DNA of 64,000 bases from Macrococcoides goetzii (GCF_002742385.2 NZ_MJBI02000001.1:1-64000), one strand, 5' to 3'; shown: positions 23,830-32,663, numbered from the stretch's first letter. Made by a program: numbers and translations. The notes: generated by a model from the letters alone, not told the origin.

Positions 23830-24169
23830 AGGCAATTGTGACATCAATGTTATGCCCATACTGATCGTTTTGTATAGGTAGTATTATGAATAGTCTAAGT
23901 TATTTGAGCGAAGATATGTGGGTGATTTCAACAATATCGCAAAAGTTTCAATAGATATTATAGTTTTAGATATATTTATGAGCGACACTATGTATAAGTT
24001 TTCGTCCTGTAAATAATGGCATGACAATAATTTATTATTGTCTATATTTTAGTATAAAACTATATTATTTATTGAATTCGGTATAACAATCCTCCAATTC
24101 TAAGTAACAATTTTGGCAATGAATTGTTTAATGGATATAGTATATTAAAAGAATCACGCTCCGCAAAGA
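23830..24169. other. Intergenic stretch without recognisable features
   Basis: About 340 bases with stops in all frames. The longest readable pieces (for example MNSLSYLSEDMWVIST) match nothing I know. No repeat, RNA motif or terminator other than the one at its left edge was seen. It may be decayed coding sequence. Confidence 0.5.
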
Positions 24170-24799
24170 TTATTGAAAGTTATTTTTAATTTTATTATCC
24201 ATGACAGATTTATAGAATTTTTCCAAATCAAAATAATAAGGACTGTCAAATTTGTTACGTTTAAAATCATGATTCAGGTGTTCAAAAAACGTAATGAGTC
24301 CTTCAATTACTGCAGATTTATAATCTTCTAAATGAAATGAATGTGTTTGGATTACTTCCTCAACGTATTGATTAATATCTTCTACAAAAACATTTTCAGT
24401 CAAGCGCTTGCCTTTCTTATTCAACTCAGTATCTTGTATTTGAAACTTTATTTGATCTGTAATGATTTCGGTTTTAATCGTGTAATTATTATCTAAGTAA
24501 GAAAATTCATATGATTGATACGTTGTTGATAAATATAAATCATGCCAAAGTAGATACAAGTCACCTGTATGAATACTTTTAGGAATTATGATTTCATCAT
24601 TGGATATTAATTCGATACTACCTACGAAATATCCTTCATTTTCTTTTAATTCAATACGCTCAATTTTTTTGAATATTTCACCTGTTGGTACTTCATCTGT
24701 ATCAGGATATTCATCTTGTAGTAAATAGAACATAGATGTGTGATCGTAAAGATTAATTCCAACAGTACTAGCGAAAGAGTTGATTGTTATGTTGTCCAT
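24170..24799 (-). CDS. Protein of unknown function downstream of GNAT gene
   Basis: A 209-residue, acidic, soluble protein beginning MDNITINSFASTVGINLYD. ATG 24799 follows GTGAGGTC; the longer frame runs into the upstream gene. No motif recognised; aromatic-rich stretches (YLLWHDLYLSTTYQSYEFSYL) suggest a globular fold. The gap to the GNAT gene is 11 bases, so they are likely co-transcribed. Confidence 0.6.
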   Translation of the reverse strand: MDNITINSFASTVGINLYDHTSMFYLLQDEYPDTDEVPTGEIFKKIERIELKENEGYFVGSIELISNDEIIIPKSIHTGDLYLLWHDLYLSTTYQSYEFSYLDNNYTIKTEIITDQIKFQIQDTELNKKGKRLTENVFVEDINQYVEEVIQTHSFHLEDYKSAVIEGLITFFEHLNHDFKRNKFDSPYYFDLEKFYKSVMDNKIKNNFQ

Positions 24800-24810
24800 T
24801 TTTGACCTCA

Positions 24811-25338
24811 CTATTTTATTTCTATCCAATATCTTTCAACATCGACATCGTCATGATCATCGTGAACACTATTTTCATAAATACCGCCACATGCGAGTAT
24901 CGTTTTCTTACTTCCAATATTATTGTAATCACAAGTGACAAGCGCTTGATTTACATCTTTCGTTTTTAGGAATTTTAGAGATTCTTGTAACATCCATTTC
25001 GCAATCCCTTTACGTCTTTCATCAGGTCTTACAGAGTAACCGACATGCCCACCAATTTGTAATAAATATTCATTGAGGTAGTGTCGGATATTTACCATGC
25101 CAACTATTTTATTATCTTCATTTACACATAAGAATTGCGTTGCAAGGACCATGCCATGAGGAATACGTTCGAGGTTATCGCTGTTTTGTACTTTGTTAAA
25201 CCACTCGTCGAAATCTTCGAATTTGTGGAGTGACGACGAACCGTGGATCACTTCTTTTGTCGCATTAAATTCTTGCTGGTATCTTAAGATATCTTCTTTA
25301 TAGTGTAGTGTAGGTCGAACGAGTCTTAGATTTGTCAT
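24811..25338 (-). CDS. GNAT family N-acetyltransferase
   Basis: A 175-residue acetyltransferase. The acetyl-CoA loop is VGYSVRPDERRKGIAKWML (R/Q-x2-G-x-G/A pattern as RRKGIA) followed by CDYNNIGSKKTILACGG, typical of the GNAT C-terminal half. Substrate unknown. The ATG follows AAAGGGGG. It leads a two-gene unit with the unknown protein at 24170. Confidence 0.88.
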   Translation of the reverse strand: MTNLRLVRPTLHYKEDILRYQQEFNATKEVIHGSSSLHKFEDFDEWFNKVQNSDNLERIPHGMVLATQFLCVNEDNKIVGMVNIRHYLNEYLLQIGGHVGYSVRPDERRKGIAKWMLQESLKFLKTKDVNQALVTCDYNNIGSKKTILACGGIYENSVHDDHDDVDVERYWIEIK

Positions 25339-25426
25339 TATGATAACCCCCTTTATATTTTTTTATGATTATACACTAAGATATGTTAAATTTATATTAA
25401 GAATTAAGAAAGATGGAGATTCTATC

Positions 25427-25811
25427 ATGAAGATTGAACATGTTGCGATGTATGTGAAAGATTTAGTGATGATGAAGGCATTTTATTGTCACCATTTCAA
25501 CGGAAAAAGCGAATTCAAAGTATTATAATCCAAAGACTGGATTAGAGACATACTTTATTACTTTTGAAGACGGTGCCCGTTTAGAATTAATGACGCGTCC
25601 TGGTGTGAATGAAGCATCTGATGATTTATGTGTATACGGACTTACACACTTAGCGATGAGTGTTGGAAGTAAAGAGACAGTGAATCAATTAACACAAACA
25701 CTGATTGATGCAGGATGTGAACATATTTCGGGACCTCGTACGACAGGTGATGGATATTATGAAAGTTGTATCAAAGATCCTGAAGGAAATCAGATTGAAA
25801 TGACAGAATAA
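25427..25811 (+). pseudogene. VOC (glyoxalase-like) family gene with frameshift
   Basis: The first frame gives MKIEHVAMYVKDLVMMKAFYCHHF; the second resumes with KYYNPKTGLETYFITFEDGARLELMTRPG and ends DGYYESCIKDPEGNQIEMTE. Together they form a normal VOC metalloenzyme-fold protein of about 128 residues. The shift falls near 25505-25515; removing one base, for example the G at 25511, joins the frames as GKSNSKYYNPKTG. GGAGAT precedes the ATG. A frameshift mutation or a sequencing error would both explain it. Confidence 0.82.
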
Positions 25812-25873
25812 AGATGGAATTATTATGAAATTTTAGCTATTATATGTGTATAAAATAATATAGGGGTGTCAAT

Positions 25874-26050
25874 ATGTTAAAGTTTTTCAAGCGTAAAAGG
25901 AAAGAAACAAAGAGTACATATCCACCGAAACATGCGACAAGTGAATATAATCCAGATGCTAATCAAACCGTCGATAATAAAATGCAGAAAAAACTAGGTG
26001 AGAAACCTGCTCAAGTATTAAATAATAACCAAAGCGGCATTAATTTATAA
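25874..26050 (+). CDS. Small basic protein, 58 residues
   Basis: MLKFFKRKRKETKSTYPPKH followed by a hydrophilic, probably disordered region (YNPDANQTVDNKMQKKLGEK). AGGGGTG lies seven bases before ATG, and a terminator follows the stop. No family recognised; the lysine/arginine-rich N-terminus could bind membrane or nucleic acid. Confidence 0.55.
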   Translation: MLKFFKRKRKETKSTYPPKHATSEYNPDANQTVDNKMQKKLGEKPAQVLNNNQSGINL

Positions 26051-26076
26051 CCATCACAAATGTGGTGGTTTTTTTG
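26051..26076 (+). terminator. Terminator
   Basis: ACCATCAC / GTGGTGGT stem (one G-U pair), loop AAAT, followed by seven T. Confidence 0.8.
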
Positions 26077-26149
26077 ATGTAAACAGATCAATTGAATTTT
26101 GTATTGTGTGCTGTACAATGATGGTACAAATTCGAAAGGGTGATTTTTA

Positions 26150-26800
26150 GTGAACATATTAATTATCGGAGCAAATGGACAGGTAGGTAAACAACTTGTT
26201 GAGAAGTTAGCGAAGAATAGTGATGTAACACCTATCGCGGTCATTCGTAAGGAAGAACAAAAGCCATATTTTGATGAATTAAATGTCGAAACGAGAATTT
26301 TAGATTTGGAAGATGATCTTCCGGCATATGATAGTGTATTTAAAGACGTCGATAGCGTAATATTTACAGCAGGCTCTGGTGGAAGTACAGGTGCTGATAA
26401 AACAATGCTGATTGATCTAGATGCTGCCGTGAAAACGATTGATACAGCTAAGAAAGTTGGCATTAAACGTTTTGTTATGGTGAGTTCGTTTGATACAACA
26501 CGTAACGCAATTCAAGAAGCTGATGCTGGTTTCAGACCTTATGTTGTAGCAAAGCATTATGCAGATAACGTATTAAGAGCAGCTGGACTAGATTATACAA
26601 TTGTTCATCCAGGTATTTTGTCAGACGATGCTGAAACTGGTAATGTTAAAGTTGCTGAAACATTAGAAGTTGCTAATATTACAAGAGCAGACGTGGCTGA
26701 AGTTTTGAAGACTGTTATTGAGAATGATAAAACTGTCGGCAAAGAGTTCCAAGTGGTTAATGGTGACACACAGATTGCTGAAGCGATTGGTAGGTTATAA
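26150..26800 (+). CDS. NAD(P)-binding SDR-like protein (NmrA/YwnB type)
   Basis: A 216-residue atypical short-chain dehydrogenase. The nucleotide-binding motif is ILIIGANGQVGKQLVE (GxxGxxG form), followed by FTAGSGGSTG, VMVSSFD and the YxxxK pair YVVAKHYAD. Proteins of this group are sugar-epimerase-like or NAD(P)H-sensing oxidoreductases. GTG start after AAAGGGTGAT. Monocistronic. Confidence 0.85.
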   Translation: MNILIIGANGQVGKQLVEKLAKNSDVTPIAVIRKEEQKPYFDELNVETRILDLEDDLPAYDSVFKDVDSVIFTAGSGGSTGADKTMLIDLDAAVKTIDTAKKVGIKRFVMVSSFDTTRNAIQEADAGFRPYVVAKHYADNVLRAAGLDYTIVHPGILSDDAETGNVKVAETLEVANITRADVAEVLKTVIENDKTVGKEFQVVNGDTQIAEAIGRL

Positions 26801-27040
26801 GGTTATAGCATCGAGTCTATGGTAAATATAGTAAATCAATGTCCACTTCAATTTAGAGGTGGGCAATAATTGTATAAAAAAGTAAATCGCTGCTTACAGT
26901 CTCGCGCACCAAAAGTAAGTATTTAACAAAATTTGCGCGTACCACACCAAACTCGCGCAATAAAAGTAATAAACTACCATCCATCCAATCACTCAATAAC
27001 ACCAAAATCATCTAAAAAATAAGAATTTTCAGAATTGTTG
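26801..27040. other. Intergenic stretch upstream of the Met T-box
   Basis: Contains a weak hairpin (TGTCCACTT with AGGTGGGCA, 26840-26865) that may end the preceding transcript. It also has three short GC-rich words (CTCGCGCA twice, TTTGCGCG once) with AAAAGTAA after two of them, an unusual pattern in this AT-rich DNA. A CodY-like box lies at 27024-27038. No gene seen. Confidence 0.5.
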
Positions 27041-27069
27041 TTGACAAATAGAAACATCGTTCTTATAAT
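27024..27069 (+). promoter_or_regulatory. Promoter of the Met T-box transcript with CodY-like box
   Basis: TTGACA (27041) and TATAAT (27064) with a 17-bp spacer form a consensus sigma-A promoter. AATTTTCAGAATTGT directly upstream matches 12 of 15 positions of the CodY motif, a tentative call. Confidence 0.7.
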
Positions 27070-27094
27070 GTGTATTAATTCAATATTTACAAAA

Positions 27095-27358
27095 CGTACA
27101 GAGGAAAGTAAACTTATGAATTTCTACAGCGAGCTTCAGGTGGTGAGATGGAGTGTTTGAACTAAGTTGAAAATGGCCTCTTTAGTTGCATGCTGAACGT
27201 ATTCTAGTAGGTTATGTCCGAGGATTGGCGCTCGTTATCAACGTCAGAGTATTATTTGTACTCAATGAGGTATAGTCAGTGATGGCTATATGAATAAAGG
27301 TGGTACCGTGGGAAACCCCTCACCCTTTACTAAAGTGTAAAGGAGTGTGGGGTTTTTT
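27095..27358 (+). promoter_or_regulatory. T-box riboswitch, methionine specifier
   Basis: The leader holds a full stem I (base paired through AGAGG and CCTCT), the apical GGTGGTGAGA region, and a specifier loop GAAA-ATG-G with ATG at 27173-27175, indicating tRNA-Met. The antiterminator T-box AAGGTGGTACCG (27297-27308) precedes a terminator (AACCCC...GGGGTT then TTTTTT, 27314-27358). Uncharged tRNA-Met is expected to allow read-through into the methionine synthase gene. Confidence 0.93.
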
Positions 27359-27434
27359 ATTATGGCTGATAGTGATATGTGCGACATGCAAATATATATA
27401 AACAAAAAATTAAACTTACTGGAGGATTATCAAT

Positions 27435-28577
27435 ATGACTAATACAATCAAACAACCAAAATTCGATTACGTAGGTAGTTTCTTAAGACCTGAGACATTA
27501 AAAGTGGCACGTGAAAAATTTAAAAATAATGAAATTACGCAGGATGAACTGACAAAAGTTGAAAATGAAGAAATCTTAAAGTTAATTCAAAAATTAGATG
27601 AACTTGGTTATGAAACAGTGACGGATGGTGAATTCAGACGTAGCTACTGGCATTTGGATTTCTTCTTTGGATTCAATGGTATTGAACAGCAGCTTCTAGA
27701 TCATGGCTATCAATTTAACAATATTGAAACACGTAGTGATTCAGTAAAGTTCGTGGGTAAAATTAATGGGAAAGATCATCCGTTCGTTGAGCATTTTAAA
27801 TTTGTAAGAGATAACGCACCGAGTCATTTAACAGTAAAGCAGACAATACCTGCACCTGCGCAGTTACTCGTTGAATTAACACGACCTGGTGTAAAAGAGA
27901 CAGTAGATGCTGTGTACCCGGATAAAAAAGAATTGTATGATGATATCGTTACAACATATAAACAGGTAATCGATGACTTACATAAAGAAGGATTAAAAGT
28001 TCTGCAGCTGGATGACTGTTCATGGGGCATTCATATCTCACCGGAAATTCGAGAAAAAATTCATGGACAAGGTGGAGGTACGGATAAATCTAGCGAAGCG
28101 TTGATTCAGGAAATTTTAGAGATTAACAACCGTGTCATTGCGAATGCGCCAGATGATTTAATCATTAATACTCATGTTTGCCGTGGTAATTATAAATCTG
28201 ATTATGCATCAAGCGGACCATATACAGCAGTAGCTGAAGAGTTATTTGGTAAAGAAAACGTCGATGGCTACTATTTAGAGTACGATACAGAACGCGCAGG
28301 TGGATTCGAGCCTCTAGAAAAAGTAAGTGGAGAGAAGAAAGTTGTGTTAGGCTTGATAACTTCTAAGTTTCCAGAGCTAGAAGATAAAGAAGCGATTAAA
28401 GAAAGAATTAAGGAAGCAACAAAATATATTCCACTTGAGCGATTAAGTTTAAGTCCACAATGCGGCTTTGCATCAACAGAAGAAGGTAATATACTCACAG
28501 AAGAAGATCAATGGAAGAAGCTGCAGCTCATAAAAGAGATTAGTGAAGAGGTGTTTGCGGATTCTTTAGTTAAATAA
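27435..28577 (+). CDS. Cobalamin-independent methionine synthase-like protein (YxjG/YxjH type)
   Basis: A 380-residue MetE C-terminal-domain homolog. Seen are the opening DYVGSFLRPE, TDGEFRR, LQLDDCSW, the zinc-binding HVCRGNY (His and Cys) and the second cysteine in LSPQCGFAS. Such short MetE-like proteins transfer a methyl group to homocysteine or related thiols, donor not certain. GGAGG precedes ATG. The Met-specific T-box directly upstream places it in methionine supply. Confidence 0.92.
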   Translation: MTNTIKQPKFDYVGSFLRPETLKVAREKFKNNEITQDELTKVENEEILKLIQKLDELGYETVTDGEFRRSYWHLDFFFGFNGIEQQLLDHGYQFNNIETRSDSVKFVGKINGKDHPFVEHFKFVRDNAPSHLTVKQTIPAPAQLLVELTRPGVKETVDAVYPDKKELYDDIVTTYKQVIDDLHKEGLKVLQLDDCSWGIHISPEIREKIHGQGGGTDKSSEALIQEILEINNRVIANAPDDLIINTHVCRGNYKSDYASSGPYTAVAEELFGKENVDGYYLEYDTERAGGFEPLEKVSGEKKVVLGLITSKFPELEDKEAIKERIKEATKYIPLERLSLSPQCGFASTEEGNILTEEDQWKKLQLIKEISEEVFADSLVK

Positions 28578-28585
28578 ACTTTTAT

Positions 28586-28618
28586 AATAACCTAAGCCCA
28601 TGCTTAGGTTATTATTTT
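28586..28618 (+). terminator. Terminator after yxjG-like gene
   Basis: A 12-bp perfect stem (AATAACCTAAGC / GCTTAGGTTATT, loop CCAT) followed by ATTTTAG. Confidence 0.8.
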
Positions 28619-28679
28619 AGTGATAGATATTATTGACAACTATATTATAATAGAAGAAAAAAACAAAGAAGGTTTAACA

Positions 28680-29345
28680 ATGTACAAATATATTCTATTT
28701 GATATAGATAATACGTTACTAGATTTCAGCAAAGGTGAAAGAGAAGCGGTTCGTGCTGTATTTCAATCTGAAGGTGTTGAGGATAGTGAGGAAAACTTTA
28801 AACGTTATTCAGAGATTAACAAATCGATGTGGGGCTTACTTGAAGAGGGTAAGCTTGTGAAACAAGAGGTCCTGACGAAACGTTTTGAAGTGTTCTTTGA
28901 AGAGAAAGGTATTAAAGTAAATCCTCAGGAGAAAGAGGATATCTTTAGAATCGGTATTAATGAGAATCATCAGCTTGTGCCCCATGCAGTTGAAATTCTT
29001 GAATACGTTAAGTCGAAAGGTTATGTGATTTGTTCAGCAACAAATGGAGTGTTACATACTCAGATGCGTCGCATGACGGATGCTAATATTATTTCATACT
29101 TCGACCATCAATTTATTTCAGAAGCAGTAGGATACGAGAAACCACAGAAAGCGTTTTTCGATGTAATTATTGAATCATTACATATTACAGATTTATCAGA
29201 AGTTCTGATGATTGGTGATACTGAAACTTCAGATATTAATGGTGCCATCAATGCTGGTATTGATGCCTGTTATTTCGGTCCGAATAAAGAGAGCAAGGCG
29301 AAATATCGTATCCATAATTTATTAGAACTTAAAAATATTATTTAA
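28680..29345 (+). CDS. HAD-superfamily hydrolase, YjjG-type nucleotidase
   Basis: A 221-residue HAD phosphatase: motif I FDIDNTLLDF (Asp9 and Asp11), motif II SATNG, motif III Lys in EKPQKAFFD, motif IV MIGDTETSDINGA. The length and motif I/III spacing fit the YjjG noncanonical pyrimidine nucleotidase group, which clears aberrant nucleoside monophosphates. ATG 28680 follows AAGAAGG; an in-frame TTG/GTG extension upstream is unlikely. Confidence 0.88.
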   Translation: MYKYILFDIDNTLLDFSKGEREAVRAVFQSEGVEDSEENFKRYSEINKSMWGLLEEGKLVKQEVLTKRFEVFFEEKGIKVNPQEKEDIFRIGINENHQLVPHAVEILEYVKSKGYVICSATNGVLHTQMRRMTDANIISYFDHQFISEAVGYEKPQKAFFDVIIESLHITDLSEVLMIGDTETSDINGAINAGIDACYFGPNKESKAKYRIHNLLELKNII

Positions 29346-29432
29346 ATCTTCTTACGTAAAATTACTCGTTTTGTTTCATAATAAGTTGTTATGGGAATAG
29401 TAAGGTAACACAATGCTTGGGAGGAGATTAAC

Positions 29433-29756
29433 GTGAAATTTGTAGATGCTTTCACTAGTGAACAACCTTTACATGGCAAGATTGAACAGTTAAGAGAAGA
29501 AGGTATTGATACGCGTGATTTATTTATCGTTTCTAAAAGTAAGATAGACGGACTGGCATTGATTGATCAGGATGTTAACTATATTAGTGCTGATGGAAAT
29601 ATGCCGGACAAGATTAAAGCATTCTTTACAGGTAAAGACGTTTCTAGTCACCATTATGAAGCGGAAAATTTATCTAATATTTCAAAGATTGATTACAAAA
29701 GATCACTCGATGCAGGACAGATGTTACTATTTATCAAATCACTGGGGGAAAAATAA
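29433..29756 (+). CDS. General stress protein 17M-like (YflT domain)
   Basis: A 107-residue protein with the YflT/GS17M pattern: short strand VDAFTSEQPLHGKIEQLREEGI followed by DLFIVSKSK and a C-terminal LDAGQMLLFI strand. GTG start after GGGAGGAG. Its stop overlaps the next ATG by one base. Members respond to general stress in B. subtilis; biochemical function is unknown. Confidence 0.7.
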   Translation: MKFVDAFTSEQPLHGKIEQLREEGIDTRDLFIVSKSKIDGLALIDQDVNYISADGNMPDKIKAFFTGKDVSSHHYEAENLSNISKIDYKRSLDAGQMLLFIKSLGEK

Positions 29757-29953
29757 TGTCTCGTGAAAATAAAAGATTTTCAAATATTAAAGACGGTTCA
29801 GATAAAGGTTCAAAGATGATGAGTACTTATATCATTACTGATGAACAAACTGGTGTGCAGTATTTGTACGCTGCAATGGGTTATGGTGCCGGTTTAACAC
29901 CGATATTGGATAGTGAAGGTAAACCAGTACTTGCCCCTGGCTATCCGAAATAG
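29756..29953 (+). CDS. DUF6440 family protein
   Basis: A 65-residue protein: IITDEQTGVQYLYAAMGYGAGLTPILDSEGKPVLAPGYPK is the DUF6440 pattern (DxxTGVxYL, GLTPLLD, GKP). Starts within the stop codon of the YflT-like gene (TAATG), so it is translationally coupled to it. Function unknown. Confidence 0.8.
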   Translation: MSRENKRFSNIKDGSDKGSKMMSTYIITDEQTGVQYLYAAMGYGAGLTPILDSEGKPVLAPGYPK

Positions 29954-29962
29954 AGATTGGAT

Positions 29963-29988
29963 GAGACTTAGGTCTCGTCTTTTTTTAT
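29963..29988 (+). terminator. Terminator
   Basis: GATGAGAC / GTCTCGTC stem (one G-U pair), loop TTAG, followed by TTTTTTT. Confidence 0.75.
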
Positions 29989-30057
29989 ATGTGTTTAATT
30001 TCACAAAAAGAGTTATAGTATAATAAATAATTAAATAGATTAAATTAGGAGTGCAAG

Positions 30058-30906
30058 ATGGCGAAAATTACTAAACGACAGGAAAAAAGAAATAAAATGA
30101 TATTGTTATTGATACTTTGCGGCATTGCATGCATCATTTATTTAATGGTAGGTTATTCGATTAAACAATACGAAAAAAAGATGATGAATTATAAAGTTGA
30201 AATGCCACATTCATATCAATTTGCATTGAATCAACAGATGAAAAGTGCAGCTCAGTTTTCTAATGGCGTCGTGTGGAAAAATGCGACAAAAAAACAGGTT
30301 GATTATTATTTAAATCCTAAAAAATACTATCACCATCCGGAACAGCGTTACCAGTTCTTAAATCTAGGCATGAGTCAGAAAGTGTCTGCTACTAAATTAA
30401 ATACCTTACTTAAAGGGAAGGGCATTTTAGATGGTCTCGGTACAACATTCGCTAAAGCAAGTCGTATAGAAGATATCAATGAAATCTATCTGGTCAATCA
30501 TGCGTTACTTGAGACTGGTAAAGGTAAGAGTGAATTAGCGCGTGGCGTTAAAGTCGATGATAAAGGGCGCGTTGGTAAAGGGGATAAGAAATATTATAAT
30601 TTCTTCGGTATTGGCGCGTATGATCATGACCCGGTAAATGAAGCGGCGAAGTTTGCCTTTAAAGAAGGATGGGATACACCTGAGAAAGCTGTGATGGGTG
30701 GTGCGAAATTCATTAAAGATGAATTTATATCTAAAGCACATCAAAATACTTTATACGGCATGCGATTTAATCCAAATCATCCTGGCAAACATCAATATGC
30801 TACAGATGTACGCTGGGCACATCATAACGCACGCGGTATTGCAAAAGACTATCAACGATTAAATTTAGAGGGTAAGTACTTTACACGTTATTATTATAAA
30901 CAGTAA
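30058..30906 (+). CDS. Membrane-anchored N-acetylglucosaminidase (SagB-like)
   Basis: A 282-residue protein with one N-terminal membrane helix (about residues 15-33) and an extracellular glucosaminidase domain. LVNHALLETGKGKSELARG contains the catalytic Glu, and YYNFFGIGAYDHDP and GWDTPEKAVMGGAKFI are typical of the GH73 family. Length and single anchor match S. aureus SagB (about 284 aa), which cuts nascent glycan strands to set their length. AGGAG precedes ATG. A hairpin terminator overlaps the stop codon. Confidence 0.88.
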   Translation: MAKITKRQEKRNKMILLLILCGIACIIYLMVGYSIKQYEKKMMNYKVEMPHSYQFALNQQMKSAAQFSNGVVWKNATKKQVDYYLNPKKYYHHPEQRYQFLNLGMSQKVSATKLNTLLKGKGILDGLGTTFAKASRIEDINEIYLVNHALLETGKGKSELARGVKVDDKGRVGKGDKKYYNFFGIGAYDHDPVNEAAKFAFKEGWDTPEKAVMGGAKFIKDEFISKAHQNTLYGMRFNPNHPGKHQYATDVRWAHHNARGIAKDYQRLNLEGKYFTRYYYKQ

Positions 30907-30958
30907 GCTAATGCTTGCTGTTTTTTTATACATAAAAATTTATTTTAATAAAAGATTG

Positions 30959-30973
30959 AATTATCAGAATTTT
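30959..30973 (+). promoter_or_regulatory. CodY-like box upstream of oppA-like gene
   Basis: AATTATCAGAATTTT agrees with the CodY consensus AATTTTCWGAAAATT at 12 of 15 positions. Peptide-uptake genes are common CodY targets. Tentative. Confidence 0.4.
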
Positions 30974-31024
30974 TAATATAAAATAATTTTAAGTTAGTAC
31001 TTTATTCATTTAGGGGGAGAAAGC

Positions 31025-32659
31025 ATGAGGAAGAATTATTCGTGGTTAATTGCATTTGTATTAGTATTATCAAGTGTACTCGCTGCTTGTAGTGGGGGCA
31101 GTGGCGAGAAAGATAGCAAGGGGAAACAAGTATTAAATTTAGTAACGTCATCCGATATTCCATCGATGAACTCAGCGCTGGCTACTGATATGGTAAGTTT
31201 CCAGATGTATGAGAACGTTATGGAAGGATTATATCGTTTAGATAAAGATACGAAGCCGGTACCAGCATTAGCTGAAGGAGATCCAAAAGAAACTAATGGT
31301 GGTAAGACATGGACGATTAAATTACGTAAAGATGCAAAATGGTCGAATGGAGATCCTGTTACAGCGAACGACTTCGTCTATGCATGGAGAAATGTTGTAG
31401 ATCCTAAGACGGCTTCAGAATATGCATTTATTATGTATGATATCGAGAACGCTCAAGAAATTAACAAAGGTGAAAAGAAACCTGAAGAGCTTGGTGTTAA
31501 AGCAATTGATGATAACACGCTTGAAATTAAACTGAAAAATAATCAGCCATATTTCAAAGGCTTACTCGCATTCGGAACATTTATGCCTAAAAATGAAAAG
31601 TTTGCTAAGAAATTAGGGGATAAATATGGTATCGATGCAAAATCGACATTATACAACGGACCATTTAAAATGGCTGAGTGGAAAACAGAAGAAAGCGTAA
31701 AGCTCGTTAAGAACGATAAGTACTGGGATAAAGACAAAGTGAAGTTAGATGAAATCAACTATAAAGTGATTAAAGATGCGCAAACTGGATTGAATTTATA
31801 TGAAACAGGTAAAGTGGATTCAGTGGGTGTATCTGCTGAAAACGTAGATAAATATAAGTCTAATAAAGACTTTAAAACAGAATTATCTGCAGCGCAATCA
31901 TTCTTCAGAATTTCTTATAAAGGTAATCATAAGAAAGAATTATCGAATAAAGATTTACGTTTAGCATTAGCGAAATCTATCGATAAAGATAAGTATGTGA
32001 AGAACAACTTAAATAATGGTTCTGTGGCGTCAAATCAATTAACACCAAAAGATGTCTATAAAGGACCAGACGGCAGTGACTTCTCTGAAATTGCTGGTGG
32101 AGAAAACTTAAAATTTGATAGAGAAAGTGCTAAAGAGGACTGGAAGAAAGCGAAAGCTGCCTTAGGCGTTGATAAATTAGAGTTAGAATTATTAACGGTT
32201 GATATCGATACAGCGAAGAAAGATGCTGAATACTTTAAAGAGCAGTTAGAATCTAACTTAGATGGATTAACAATTAAGATTAAACAACAACCATTTAAAC
32301 AAAAATTAGATTTAGAGAAAAAAGGTCAGTATGATATTTCATATGGTAACTGGTTCCCGGATTATGCAGATCCAATGACATTCTTAGATTTATTCTTATC
32401 AACTGAAACAAATACTGGATATAATAATCCAGCTTACGATAAGTTAATTGAAGATGCAAAAGGGCCGTTACTGAAAGACCCTGAAGCACGCTGGAAAGCT
32501 TTAGGTGAAGCAAGTACGATGTTACTGGATGATGCAGCTTTAATTCCGGTGATTCAACGTGGAACAGCATTTATGGATAAACCATATGTGAAAGGCGTTG
32601 TCGTAAACAGCTCTGGTATTAATAACTATAAAGAAGCTTACATTGAAGGCAAGAAATAA
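31025..32659 (+). CDS. Oligopeptide ABC transporter substrate-binding lipoprotein
   Basis: A 544-residue SBP_bac_5 (OppA-like) lipoprotein. Signal peptide with lipobox VLAAC (Cys22), then LNLVTSSDIPSMNSALATD, WTIKLRKDAKWSNGDPVTANDFVYAWRN (family signature) and the C-terminal YDISYGNWFPDYADPMTFLDL. It stands alone without permease or ATPase genes, so it must work with a transporter encoded elsewhere. TAGGGGGAG precedes ATG. A bidirectional terminator follows. Confidence 0.92.
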   Translation: MRKNYSWLIAFVLVLSSVLAACSGGSGEKDSKGKQVLNLVTSSDIPSMNSALATDMVSFQMYENVMEGLYRLDKDTKPVPALAEGDPKETNGGKTWTIKLRKDAKWSNGDPVTANDFVYAWRNVVDPKTASEYAFIMYDIENAQEINKGEKKPEELGVKAIDDNTLEIKLKNNQPYFKGLLAFGTFMPKNEKFAKKLGDKYGIDAKSTLYNGPFKMAEWKTEESVKLVKNDKYWDKDKVKLDEINYKVIKDAQTGLNLYETGKVDSVGVSAENVDKYKSNKDFKTELSAAQSFFRISYKGNHKKELSNKDLRLALAKSIDKDKYVKNNLNNGSVASNQLTPKDVYKGPDGSDFSEIAGGENLKFDRESAKEDWKKAKAALGVDKLELELLTVDIDTAKKDAEYFKEQLESNLDGLTIKIKQQPFKQKLDLEKKGQYDISYGNWFPDYADPMTFLDLFLSTETNTGYNNPAYDKLIEDAKGPLLKDPEARWKALGEASTMLLDDAALIPVIQRGTAFMDKPYVKGVVVNSSGINNYKEAYIEGKK

Positions 32660-32663
32660 GTAA

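Noticed and set aside
23830-24169. Possible decayed gene between the BCCT transporter and the unknown gene at 24170
   Set aside because: Translations in all frames gave only short pieces with no recognisable similarity; reported only as an empty interval.
26011-26463. 150-residue minus-strand frame opposite the SDR-like gene
   Set aside because: Antisense to a recognised NAD(P)-binding protein and runs into a terminator; no ribosome-binding site.
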